Of a stretch of DNA of 32,276 bases, positions 25,011 through 32,276 are shown piece after piece (the first letter of the stretch is position 1; the number at the start of each line of letters is the position of its first letter). Made by a program: the position numbers and the translations under genes. The stretch comes from Alphaproteobacteria bacterium (GTDB taxonomy: Bacteria > Pseudomonadota > Alphaproteobacteria > Micropepsales > Micropepsaceae): contig JANXXU010000050.1 of NCBI GenBank assembly GCA_025350465.1, positions 1 to 32,276 of the forward strand, given 5' to 3'. The notes below the pieces were generated by a model that did not search any database, was not told the DNA's origin, and worked only from the letters and a program-made list of their open reading frames with translations.

Positions 25011-25472
25011 GTGACCAAGCGGATCGTCGCGTTTTGCTTTTTCCTGTCTTTCTGGAGCGCTCCGGCGCAAGCCGCGCAAGTCTGCGCTTGGATGAAGGAA
25101 TCCATTCAAGCCGACGACGAGCACGACTTCGAATTGTGGCTTGAGGCCGACAGTAGAATCGATTTTCTCTACCAGATCGGCGGCAAGGGCGTCGTGACCG
25201 CGTCGATGAGCGGAAACTCGCCGTCGAGCGCAACCTTTTCCCTCGACCCCGGCACGCCGGAGAAGGTGTGGGGCTATGGCTCGACACTGAACCCGCCGGG
25301 AAGAATCGATTTCAGCGTCGAGCTACATCAGAAGCCGGCCGACATTTTCTCCGAGGCGCCGACGCCTCTGCTGGCCCGGTTCGTGTTCCAACGCAACGTG
25401 CCGCAGGGCGAGACAAAGGCACCCGCGACGCTTGCCAAGAAGCAATGCGCTGTTCTCAAAGGCGGCAATTGA
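25011..25472 (+). CDS. Small secreted protein of unknown function
   Basis: The 153-residue protein starts with a clear signal peptide (VTKRIVAFCFFLSFWSAPAQ, then AA). The mature part looks beta-rich (DDEHDFELWLEADSRIDFLY; GRIDFSVELHQKPADIF), and two cysteines lie near its ends (VCAW and KQCAV), possibly as a disulfide. No family is recognised. The GTG at 25011 is the start, with GAGGAG eight bases upstream. It lies 67 bp after the histidine kinase on the same strand, so it may be co-transcribed with, or a target of, the two-component system. Confidence 0.85.
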   Translation: MTKRIVAFCFFLSFWSAPAQAAQVCAWMKESIQADDEHDFELWLEADSRIDFLYQIGGKGVVTASMSGNSPSSATFSLDPGTPEKVWGYGSTLNPPGRIDFSVELHQKPADIFSEAPTPLLARFVFQRNVPQGETKAPATLAKKQCAVLKGGN

Positions 25473-25492
25473 CGTAGGCCAGCGCAGCGTTC

Positions 25493-25861
25493 TTAGCCCA
25501 TAACGAAGGCGTTGAGTTTGTTGCCGTCCGGATCGCGGAAATAGGCCGCGTAGAAATTCTCGCTGCGCGCTCCGGGCGGACCTTCGTCCGTCGCGCCCAT
25601 CGACATGGCGAGCTTGTAGATGCGATCGACTTGCGCCTTGTCCTTTGCCGCCAGAGCCGCCATCACGCCGTTGCCGACGCTCGCGGGCTTGCCGTCGAAC
25701 GGCTTGGTGAGGCCAATGCCGGCCGCGCCGCCCGGCGCGCCCCATGCGATGAACGTATCGGATTCCATGAACCGTCCGACGCCCATTTCCTTGGCGATGG
25801 CATCGTAGAACGCAGCTGCGCGCTTGAGGTCGTTCGTACCAAGGGTGACATAGCCGATCAC
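25493..25861 (-). CDS. VOC family (glyoxalase-like) protein
   Basis: A 122-residue vicinal oxygen chelate fold protein. The two beta-alpha-beta-beta-beta modules are marked by MIGYVTLGTNDLKRAAAFYD and ENFYAAYFRDPDGNKLNAFV. This subgroup (glyoxalase/bleomycin-resistance-like) is widespread in alphaproteobacteria, and its substrates are mostly unknown. The GTG at 25861 is the start, with GGAGGA eight bases upstream. It converges on the small secreted protein gene, with 20 bp between the stops. Confidence 0.92.
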   Translation of the reverse strand: MIGYVTLGTNDLKRAAAFYDAIAKEMGVGRFMESDTFIAWGAPGGAAGIGLTKPFDGKPASVGNGVMAALAAKDKAQVDRIYKLAMSMGATDEGPPGARSENFYAAYFRDPDGNKLNAFVMG

Positions 25862-25936
25862 TAGCAGTCCTCCGATCCTAAAGGGTCTAGTGCCTTTTTA
25901 ACGAATTGCGGCCGTCCGGGCGAGAGGGGACGTTGC

Positions 25937-26785
25937 TCACGGCGTCCGCTGAATGGTGAGGGTGTAAGTCAACTTGCGGTGCAGCAGCGCGCGTTCGTTC
26001 TGCTTTGCACCTTCGTTGGTCGGCGGGCCTTCGATCACGGCGCGCGGGATCGGCACCTCGATCACAATCGGCGCACCGCGGTTATTGTCCTCCGCGGTCA
26101 GGATCGCTCTCTGAATTTGCTCATAGACTTGCTTGCGCTCGGCCGCCGGCAGCGGTTTGCCGAGCAAACGCAGCATGTCGAATTTCACCTGCATAAAGGT
26201 GTGGTTGATGCGTTGCTGCAGAAACAGGTCCTGGATCGGATGGAAATGCGTTCTGACTTCGTTGGTGTGGGGGATTTCGCCGACAAGGGAGGCTGCAAAA
26301 TGCGCCGGCCGCCGACCCGACAGCAGTAGCATCCGGATCAGATCGTCGTCCTCGCCGCCCCATCCTCTATAGGTTTCGTCATAACCGCCCACGCCCGCGA
26401 AATCCTCCCGCGCGCAGATGATCGAGCCCCAGGTTTGCCGCGTAACCGGCGAGGCGCGATAGAAATGTCCCGCTGTCAGGATAGGAACGACCGTCTCGCC
26501 GAACGCCGGCTCGAGCAAAACGTCCACATCGAAAAACGCGAGCCAGGGGGTCGTCGCGGCGGCCGCGCCCAAATTGCGCGCTCGCGCCGCGTGGAAGCCC
26601 GCCTCGCCCTCGACGCGCACGACCGCCGCTTGAGGAAAATGCGCTTCGACCCACTGCGCCGTCTCATCGGGGCATGAATAATCGACGACCACGCAGGGCA
26701 AGCCTTGGCCGGCGGCGCGCGGCAGCGTCTGCTTGAGATGCGCCAGCCGCCCCTTGCAGGTCGTGATGTATGTCAACTCGGCCAT
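25937..26785 (-). CDS. Glycosyltransferase family 2-like with C-terminal galactosyltransferase motif
   Basis: The 282-residue GT-A fold enzyme begins AELTYITTCKGRLAHLKQTL and has a DxD-type motif in LAFFDVDVLLEP. The GGYDETYRGWGGEDDDLIRM motif is that of the C-terminal region of galactosyltransferase-like GT2/GT7 proteins, with the acidic pair as catalytic base. The donor and acceptor are unknown. The start at ATG 26785 is supported by GGGAG about seven bases upstream; the TTG at 26821 is less likely. It is divergent from a GT25 gene, with about 82 bp between the starts, so both probably act on a cell-surface glycan. Confidence 0.88.
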   Translation of the reverse strand: MAELTYITTCKGRLAHLKQTLPRAAGQGLPCVVVDYSCPDETAQWVEAHFPQAAVVRVEGEAGFHAARARNLGAAAATTPWLAFFDVDVLLEPAFGETVVPILTAGHFYRASPVTRQTWGSIICAREDFAGVGGYDETYRGWGGEDDDLIRMLLLSGRRPAHFAASLVGEIPHTNEVRTHFHPIQDLFLQQRINHTFMQVKFDMLRLLGKPLPAAERKQVYEQIQRAILTAEDNNRGAPIVIEVPIPRAVIEGPPTNEGAKQNERALLHRKLTYTLTIQRTP

Positions 26786-26867
26786 ACGCGCACTCCCGTC
26801 CGGAGGACGTGCTAATGCCAAACGCCTTTGCCTTCAACCGGCAAAAACATTTAGCATCGTGCCCCGG

Positions 26868-27602
26868 ATGGACATCGTCGTCATCAATCTCGACCGCAGC
26901 CCGCGCAAGCTCGAAGAGTTCGAGCGCGCGAATCGCGGCGTCGTCGCCTTCGAGCGGTTTGCCGCAATCGACGGCCTTGCCCTCGCGCGGGAAAAGCTGG
27001 TTGCCGCCGCGATTCTTCACCCCGATTTGAAATACACGCCCGGCGCGACCGGCTGTGCCGTTTCGCACATCACTTTGTGGCAACGCGCTGTCAAAACGAA
27101 CAAGCCGTTGACGATTTGCGAAGACGACGCCCACTTCAATAAGGATTTCACACGCTTTGCCAGCGAGGCGGTCGCAAAATTGGCCGGCAAATTCGATCTG
27201 ATCTTGTGGGGCTGGAATTTCGATTCCGTCTTGGTATTCGACTTATGGGGCATCTCGTCATGCGCCGCGATCTTCAACCCGAGCCAGATGCTCGACGCCA
27301 TCGAACGCTTCAAGACGGTGAATTACATCCCGACGCTCTATGCCCTGCAGCGCGCCTACGGCCTCGTCTGCTACACGATCTCGCCGAAGGGCGCCGCCAC
27401 GCTCTTGCAAAATGCACTGCCGTTGCGGCCGATGGACGTCTTCTTTCCGGGCATCAACAAGGCATTGCCCAACACCGGCCTCGACGTCGTACTGAGCAGC
27501 CTCTATCCGACGATCACTGCGCTGGTCAGCTTCCCGCCGCTGGTTCTGACCAAGCACGAGCGCGGCCGCTCCACGACTTTGCTGACGACGCCCGTGGCGT
27601 AG
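26868..27602 (+). CDS. Glycosyltransferase family 25 (LPS biosynthesis-like) protein
   Basis: The 244-residue protein has the GT25 motifs VVINLDRSPRKLEEF at the N terminus, GATGCAVSHITLWQRAV, and TICEDDAHF holding the metal-binding acidic residues. Such enzymes add hexoses to lipooligosaccharide or glycoprotein acceptors. The ATG at 26868 starts MDIVVINLDRS; upstream frame sequence to 26733 overlaps the divergent glycosyltransferase and is not used. It converges on the PrsW-like gene with only 3 bp between the stops. Confidence 0.88.
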   Translation: MDIVVINLDRSPRKLEEFERANRGVVAFERFAAIDGLALAREKLVAAAILHPDLKYTPGATGCAVSHITLWQRAVKTNKPLTICEDDAHFNKDFTRFASEAVAKLAGKFDLILWGWNFDSVLVFDLWGISSCAAIFNPSQMLDAIERFKTVNYIPTLYALQRAYGLVCYTISPKGAATLLQNALPLRPMDVFFPGINKALPNTGLDVVLSSLYPTITALVSFPPLVLTKHERGRSTTLLTTPVA

Positions 27603-27605
27603 CGC

Positions 27606-28625
27606 TCAGCGATGATGCTCGAGTTCATAGAGCTCGGAGAGTTCCTGACGACTGAAATGCAAATGCGGCCATAGCGTCAAGAGGGCTGTGCGACCGATTT
27701 TTCGCTCTAGCGCATGGAGTTGCGCGAAATGAGCTTTGTCCTCCGGCGACGCCACTTGCTTCTCGCCTTTTTCCCGCGCGAGCAGCATTTGTTCGGCGCG
27801 CAGCACAAGTTCGGTGTGCAGCTGGAGATAGCTGAATATTTCGGCGACGTGTTCTGCATCGAATTTGTTGGCGAGGTCGCTGACGAACCTTCCGGCTTCG
27901 CTGTGCACAAATTCTCCGCTGCGAAGGTCGTCGAGCAGGTGCTCGTGGTTCTCATAGTCGGTGAGGAGCCATTTGTGGATCGCCTGCTCGCTTTTGGCAA
28001 AGACCAGGAACATGGTCACCGGCAGAACGACGAGCGTTGCCAGCGTTGCCGTCAGCGGCGCGTTGGGAAAATGATTAAAGGCCGAATGCAAGATGATCGC
28101 AACGCCGAGCCCCGGCAAATAATAAAGCCATCTGAATCGCGAGTGCCGTTCCGTCAACGATTGGGCCAGCACGCCGAAGATCGCAGTCGTGCCGCCGTGC
28201 ATCAACGCGGTGCCGAAGCCGCGGATCACCCACACGCCGATATTGGCTTGCGGAAACGAATAAAGAACATAAACATTCTCCACGAGCGCGAAGCCCGTGC
28301 CGACGGCGAAGCCTATGATTGCTGCATCGACCATGAAGCCGACGTGACTGCGCGAAAAAAGATAGATCAGAATGCCGGCTTTAAGGCTCTCCTCGACCAC
28401 CGGCGCGACATAGCGCGAGTAGGTGAGGAAATCGGTGTGCAGCAAATCCATCGCGTAGCCGTTCAGGCTGTAGGACGCGATGGCGAGCGCTCCACCGCCG
28501 GCGATGGTCAACCCGATCGTGTACAGGCTGACGAGCCGGAAGCTGTCGAGATGCTGCAACACCATGAGGAAGACGACGACCGGCCCCAACCCAATCGGTA
28601 CTTCCAGGAGGAACTGAAAGAACAT
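27606..28625 (-). CDS. PrsW-family intramembrane metalloprotease
   Basis: The 339-residue protein has an N-terminal polytopic domain of about 7-8 membrane helices and a cytoplasmic C-terminal helical tail of about 130 residues. The PrsW signatures are present: EESLKAG (E78, E79, K82), GFALVEN with E116, HGGTTAIFG with H143, and LHSAFNHF with H180 and H185. PrsW-type enzymes (CAAX-protease relatives) cleave membrane-bound regulators such as anti-sigma factors. The C-terminal tail (rich in His, Glu and Leu, ending ELYELEHHR) is longer than in most members. It lies 22 bp downstream of the large peptidase/propeller/barrel gene on the same strand, so the two are probably co-transcribed. No anti-sigma factor gene is next to it. 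Confidence 0.85.
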   Translation of the reverse strand: MFFQFLLEVPIGLGPVVVFLMVLQHLDSFRLVSLYTIGLTIAGGGALAIASYSLNGYAMDLLHTDFLTYSRYVAPVVEESLKAGILIYLFSRSHVGFMVDAAIIGFAVGTGFALVENVYVLYSFPQANIGVWVIRGFGTALMHGGTTAIFGVLAQSLTERHSRFRWLYYLPGLGVAIILHSAFNHFPNAPLTATLATLVVLPVTMFLVFAKSEQAIHKWLLTDYENHEHLLDDLRSGEFVHSEAGRFVSDLANKFDAEHVAEIFSYLQLHTELVLRAEQMLLAREKGEKQVASPEDKAHFAQLHALERKIGRTALLTLWPHLHFSRQELSELYELEHHR

Positions 28626-28647
28626 TACGCGTGGCCCCGAAACTCGC

Positions 28648-31587
28648 TCACAGGATCTTCAGCGAGATCATCCACTCGTCGCTGTGCAGCGCGCGGCCCT
28701 CAAACCCAGCCGCATAGCCGATGGAGAACGTCATCGGCAGGCGATGCGCCAACGTGAAGTTCAAATCGATCTGCGCGCCGACCGTGCCGAGCATGCGCTC
28801 CGTCGAATTGCTGCCCGGATCGACCCACAGCATGCCGGCGAAGACCGCCGGACGCAGCGATCCGAGATAGAGCGTCGGCGTGCCGACATCTTCAAAGCGG
28901 ATCGGCGGCAAATTCCATTCGCCGATTGCCCTGACGAAGTCGCGCGCGGCGATCTCATCGATGTCGAAGCCCGGGAACGTGTCGAATTCGCGATAGCGCT
29001 TGGTCTCTTTGTCGTCGAGGACGTTGTTCTTGAAGCCGCCGAAATAGAAATAGGTGAGCGCGTCGTTGCGCTCGCCGCCGGCGGCCCCCGCCGCGCTGTA
29101 GAGCCAGAGCGAGGAGTGCGCCCAATCGAGCGGAAAGCCGAAATTCAAGCCGCCGTGCACTTGGGGGTGATTCTCGGATTTCGCGTAGTCGTTGCTGACC
29201 GCCAGGTCCCATTGATAGCCGGTCTCGTGATCGACCGAGCCTTGCGACTTGTTCGTGTCGGTGAAGTTCAGCGCGAGGCTCGTCGAAAATATGTCCTTGG
29301 CCGACGCCGGCACGTTCTGACTGCCGGGCAGAGTGTCGAGGCCCGTGTAGTAGGCTACGTCGGCGACCACATCGAGCTGACGCGGGACATCGTAGATCAG
29401 CGCCTTCTTGTATTCGCCCATCACCGCGTCACCTTTGCGGCTGCGCTCGGTCGGGCCGAAGAGATCGTAAAAGTCGGCGTCGTTGTGCCAATAGCGTAGA
29501 TACCAGCTGATCGTGTGATACTCGACGTTGAAGTGCCAGCGCTCCGCCGCGCGCGCTTCGTCTGGCGAGTAGGAAAGTGTCCCATAGAGGCGGCTGAACT
29601 GCATCGGGTCTTCGATGATCGCGTGCCAGCCGTACGCGGGGTGGCTCTTGTAACCTTCGATCACAGGATAGGTCGCCGAAAGGCGCATCTCCTGCGACGG
29701 CACGTAGACGCCGCCGCGATTGGTGATGAGACTATCGAGCGGAATGCGTGCGGGCGAACCGACGGCGTAGGTCTTGACGATCGGATGGGCCTTCACGACC
29801 TCGTTGCCGAGAAACTTGATCGTACCTAAATCGGTCAGCGGCTTGGGCTCGATCACGACGGGCATGAATCCCTGCCCCGTGTATTCAAAGGCGATGAGCG
29901 AGCCGTCGGCGCGCGGGATCGGGTGAAAGAAGCCCGTGACCGCATTGCTCACCGCTTCGGTTTTGCCCGTCAGAATCTCATAGCGATAGATATTGGAAAC
30001 GCCGGTGTAATAGGCGCTGCCGTAGAGATAGCGCCCGTCGGGCGAGAAGACGAAACCTTCGGGCACCGACGAGCCGAAACTAAACTGCGAAATTTCCTTG
30101 GCGCTGCCGGCGAGAAGATCGCTCAAGCGGAAGACGCGCACCGACTGATCGCCGTTGACCTTGCCGACGGAGGCCGACAGCAACTCGCCGTCGGGCGAAA
30201 TGTCGAGGTCGAACGGCACTTCGCCATAGGCCCAGGTGTGCACTTGGTTCCAGCTGTCATAGGGCGCCGGCATGCGCACCAAGGTCACAAAGCCGTTGAG
30301 GTGACGCAAACCCCAGAGCGAGCGATCCTTCGGGTTGAACACGAGGTCGCCGATGCGCGCATCCTCGAGCACCATCTTCTTCTCGCCCGTCGCAATGTCG
30401 ATCTCCATCACATCGCGATAGGCGTAATTGTCCGTCGTGTACCAGGCCTTGTTGCTCTCGGGATCGTAGGCGAGCGACGTCACCTTGTAGAGCATCGGTC
30501 CTTTGATGTCGGTCAAGCGGCGGATCGTGCCGTCGCGCACGGACATATCGCCGATATGGGCGATGACGCCCGGATAACGAATGCCGCCGATCAAGCTCTG
30601 CGTCTTGGGATTGAAATAAGCGCGCGAGACCGAACCCAAGCCCGTCGCGGCAAGTTTCTGCGTCGGCGTCGCCGGATATTGCTGAACCGATTGCAGATTC
30701 TCGCGCTGAAACTTGTGCTCCCATTCGATCCATTCGGCCCACACACTGTCGAGCGATTGGCCGTAGACACGCTCAAAGTCGTCGGAATAATAGCGCCGGC
30801 TCCCCTCCGGGCGCTTCAGCCATTCGATGAGTTTTTCCGGCGAGCGCGTGAGCGCGAGGTAGCTGATGAAGCGCGTGCCGTAGAGATAGGCGTTCACGCC
30901 GCCCTGGAAGTCGACGAACACGCCTTCCGACTCGAGACCGAGCGGATCGAAGAATTCGGCGTTGTCGCGCACCATGGCGCGAAACACCATCTCGTCGTAG
31001 CCGCCTTGCGCGCGACCGAGGCCGCCACCCATCCAGGTCTCAAAGAAGACGGCGCTGCCCTCGAGCAGCCAGCGCGGTACGTTCACGCGCGGCGTCGTCA
31101 GGTAATTGTAGAGAATGGTCTCGGGATGCTGCTCGATCGGGTGCGGCTTGCCGTGAAAGAAATTGCGCCACCACGCGTCTTCCTGGTTCCAGGCGTCCAT
31201 GGTGGCGACGTGAACCGGCTCGTGGTTCATCAGCGTGAAGATGCGCTCGCCCGCCGAAAAGGTTTCGAACGACTGATTCAAGGGCGCGATGTCGACGATC
31301 ACGGAATTGTTGGGCGAGGCGCGCGCCGCCGCGTTGCCGTAATCCGAGAGATCCTTGAGCAGGAGCGTCGTCTTCTCCCACGGCTTCCATTCGAAGATCT
31401 TTTTTTGAAACTCGAGAGAATTGAGGAAACTACGTGCGACGTAAGGGGCCAAATAGGTCTCGGGCGGATCGAAATAGAGCAAGTCGAGATCGTCGGTCTC
31501 GAGCCTGTTCATTTCGAGCTCGTCAGCCAGGGCCGTGCCACCCACGAGGGCCAGCATCAGCGCCAGACACGCGACAGGCGCACGCAT
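28648..31587 (-). CDS. Exported HExxH peptidase / beta-propeller / outer-membrane barrel-like protein
   Basis: The 979-residue protein has a signal peptide (MRAPVACLALMLALVGGTAL then A). Residues about 25-300 are a gluzincin-like (peptidase MA type) domain: H122-E123-P-V-H126 is an HExxH zinc motif, and E176 in PRWLLEGSAVFFE, 50 residues later, fits the third ligand. Residues about 310-640 contain TolB/WD40-like blades (LAYDPESNKAWYTTDN; FDLDISPDGELLSASVG; EGFVFSPDGRYLYGSAYYTG). The last 300 or so residues alternate polar and aromatic residues (SIGYAAGFEGRALHSDEWMI at the end) like an outer-membrane beta-barrel. It would be cell-surface or periplasmic. GAGGGGGG precedes the ATG at 31587. The 590-codon open frame on the other strand is a shadow. 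Confidence 0.8.
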   Translation of the reverse strand: MRAPVACLALMLALVGGTALADELEMNRLETDDLDLLYFDPPETYLAPYVARSFLNSLEFQKKIFEWKPWEKTTLLLKDLSDYGNAAARASPNNSVIVDIAPLNQSFETFSAGERIFTLMNHEPVHVATMDAWNQEDAWWRNFFHGKPHPIEQHPETILYNYLTTPRVNVPRWLLEGSAVFFETWMGGGLGRAQGGYDEMVFRAMVRDNAEFFDPLGLESEGVFVDFQGGVNAYLYGTRFISYLALTRSPEKLIEWLKRPEGSRRYYSDDFERVYGQSLDSVWAEWIEWEHKFQRENLQSVQQYPATPTQKLAATGLGSVSRAYFNPKTQSLIGGIRYPGVIAHIGDMSVRDGTIRRLTDIKGPMLYKVTSLAYDPESNKAWYTTDNYAYRDVMEIDIATGEKKMVLEDARIGDLVFNPKDRSLWGLRHLNGFVTLVRMPAPYDSWNQVHTWAYGEVPFDLDISPDGELLSASVGKVNGDQSVRVFRLSDLLAGSAKEISQFSFGSSVPEGFVFSPDGRYLYGSAYYTGVSNIYRYEILTGKTEAVSNAVTGFFHPIPRADGSLIAFEYTGQGFMPVVIEPKPLTDLGTIKFLGNEVVKAHPIVKTYAVGSPARIPLDSLITNRGGVYVPSQEMRLSATYPVIEGYKSHPAYGWHAIIEDPMQFSRLYGTLSYSPDEARAAERWHFNVEYHTISWYLRYWHNDADFYDLFGPTERSRKGDAVMGEYKKALIYDVPRQLDVVADVAYYTGLDTLPGSQNVPASAKDIFSTSLALNFTDTNKSQGSVDHETGYQWDLAVSNDYAKSENHPQVHGGLNFGFPLDWAHSSLWLYSAAGAAGGERNDALTYFYFGGFKNNVLDDKETKRYREFDTFPGFDIDEIAARDFVRAIGEWNLPPIRFEDVGTPTLYLGSLRPAVFAGMLWVDPGSNSTERMLGTVGAQIDLNFTLAHRLPMTFSIGYAAGFEGRALHSDEWMISLKIL

Positions 31588-31655
31588 GACGATAGGCCCC
31601 CCTCGGACCCCAAGCCTCGCGAATCACTAACAGGAACAATGCGGGGTCAGGCGCC

Positions 31656-31688
31656 AAAAAAAAAGCCACCCGCCGTTGAGCAGGTGGC
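31656..31688 (-). terminator. Rho-independent terminator for the GHEAL-repeat gene
   Basis: On the minus strand GCCACC pairs with GGTGGC (a 6-bp stem, extended by one further G-C pair past a mismatch) and is followed by nine T residues (31664 down to 31656). It lies 26 bp after the stop codon of the repeat protein, so it should end that transcript before the peptidase gene. Confidence 0.88.
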
Positions 31689-31714
31689 CCAGTGATGAAA
31701 ATGTGTCTAGGCGA

Positions 31715-32276
31715 TTACTGCCCCTGTTGCATCGCGTTGGCCATGCTGCCGTCGCGCAGAGCGGCGGCAAAGCTCGGGTTCTGCGCCAGCGCCAGGAATG
31801 CGGCCTGATGGGAGAGCGCCGTGAAGGCCGCTCCATCACGCGCCAGGGCATTCATCGCCTTCGCGTTGTGTGCAAGCGCTTCGAACGCCGCGGGGTTTTG
31901 CGCCATGGCGGTCAGCGCTGCCGGCTCGTGCGAGAGGGCATTGAAGGCCTGCGGATAGTTGGCGATCGCATTGGCAACAATACCCTGCGCCTGACCCAGC
32001 GCCTCATGACCCAGCGCCTCATGACCCAGCGCCTCATGACCCAGCGCCTCATGACCCAGCGCCTCGTGACCCAGCGCCTCGTGACCCAGCGCCTCGTGAC
32101 CCAGCGCCTCGTGACCAAGCGCCTCGTGACCCAGCGCCTCGTGACCAAGCGCCTCGTGACCGAGTGCCTCGTGCCCGAGTGCCTCGTGACCCAGCGCCTC
32201 GTGACCTAGTGCCTCGTGACCCAGCGCCTCGTGACCCAGTGCCTCGTGACCGAGTGCCTCGTGACCGAGTGCCTCG
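31715..32276 (-). CDS. GHEAL pentapeptide-repeat protein, C-terminal part (runs off the right edge)
   Basis: The minus-strand frame ending with TAA at 31715 is open to the window edge, so the start lies outside. It encodes at least 18 consecutive Gly-His-Glu-Ala-Leu units (31997-32266, plus part of another), then GQAQGIVANAIANYPQAFNA and a degenerate series of about ten residues each: PAALTAMAQN, PAAFEALAHN, AKAMNALARD, GAAFTALSHQ, AFLALAQN, PSFAAALRDG. It ends SMANAMQQGQ. The pentads have a regular histidine every fifth residue. No family is recognised; a helical solenoid, a metal-binding (His/Glu-rich) rod or a filament are all possible. A strong terminator follows. Callers that require a start inside the window would report only 63 residues, or a wrong frame of Arg-Trp-Val repeats. 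Confidence 0.85.
   Translation of the reverse strand, partial: EALGHEALGHEALGHEALGHEALGHEALGHEALGHEALGHEALGHEALGHEALGHEALGHEALGHEALGHEALGHEALGHEALGHEALGHEALGQAQGIVANAIANYPQAFNALSHEPAALTAMAQNPAAFEALAHNAKAMNALARDGAAFTALSHQAAFLALAQNPSFAAALRDGSMANAMQQGQ
31997..32276. repeat. 15-bp tandem repeat (18 full units plus a partial)
   Basis: The plus-strand unit is CAGCGCCTCATGACC, with units starting at 31997, 32012, 32027 and every 15 bp up to 32267. Units 1-4 are identical; units 5-8 differ only in ATG to GTG. Units 9-18 vary further (AAG, GAG or TAG in place of CAG; TGC for CGC; CCC for ACC). In the minus-strand reading frame these are CTG/CTT/CTC/CTA, GCG/GCA, CAT/CAC and GGT/GGG, all synonymous. 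The array continues past the right edge. Confidence 0.97.

Noticed and set aside
29923-31695. 590-codon open frame on the plus strand opposite the peptidase/propeller gene
   Set aside because: Antisense shadow rich in Arg, Val and His without any motif. The minus-strand protein has a signal peptide, HExxH and propeller blades.
31676-32209. Open frames through the 15-bp array giving Thr-Gln-Arg-Leu-Val or Arg-Arg-Trp-Val repeats
   Set aside because: Unit differences change residues in those frames but are all silent in the GHEAL frame, and the GHEAL frame continues into a plausible C-terminal domain and terminator.
31980-32276. CRISPR array
   Set aside because: The repeats are directly adjacent 15-mers without spacers, and no cas genes are present.

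Overview
This is a high-GC alphaproteobacterial window, most likely order Hyphomicrobiales (Rhizobiales). Four things support that. There is a 5-aminolevulinate synthase (C4-pathway HemA) gene with an FNR/FixK-type box upstream. The cytochrome c maturation genes run in the order cycJ-cycK-cycL (ccmE-ccmF-ccmH). A composite palindrome of the GAGCATGATC...GATCATGCTC type, which I recall as a common Rhizobiales intergenic repeat, lies at 347-471. Start codons and ATGA/GTGA overlaps are typical of the group. I saw no rRNA, tRNA, CRISPR array or prophage.

Layout. Positions 1-8911 are all on the minus strand: the start of hemA, ccmH, ccmF, ccmE, an RsmB-family rRNA methyltransferase, a nested inverted-repeat element (4765-4955), guaB, rlmE, a Ppx/GppA phosphatase and a DoxX-like membrane protein. 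Positions 9018-13698 are on the plus strand: a class IV aminotransferase-like protein overlapping a sulfotransferase-like protein, a FabH-like ketosynthase, a persulfide dioxygenase-rhodanese fusion and a dodecin. The dodecin gene converges on a PAS_5-like gene across a shared bidirectional terminator. Next come an orphan IS1595-type zinc-ribbon/HTH fragment and a small unknown ORF. A minus-strand group follows, with a ferritin-like/4Fe-4S/double-CDGSH fusion, a 49-residue LprI-like microprotein and a secreted protein of unknown function.

Positions 18924-21558 hold a NodIJ-like ABC exporter convergent with a membrane-anchored AraC regulator. That regulator is divergent from an exported alpha/beta hydrolase, possibly a lipoprotein (21704-22717). 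An OmpR-type response regulator and histidine kinase (22899-24943) precede a small secreted protein. A VOC protein, two divergent glycosyltransferases, a PrsW-type membrane protease and a 979-residue exported protein (HExxH peptidase head, beta-propeller, probable outer-membrane barrel) fill 25493-31587.

The right edge (31715-32276, minus) is the C-terminal part of a protein whose visible N-terminal portion is a run of at least 18 exact GHEAL pentapeptides, encoded by a 15-bp tandem repeat. Every nucleotide difference between the units is synonymous. This gene has no start codon inside the window and is easy to miss. The most unusual items are this repeat protein, the peptidase-propeller-barrel/PrsW pair, the ferritin/4Fe-4S/CDGSH fusion with its LprI-like companion, and the sulfotransferase/aminotransferase-like pair in which the PLP lysine appears to be replaced by arginine.
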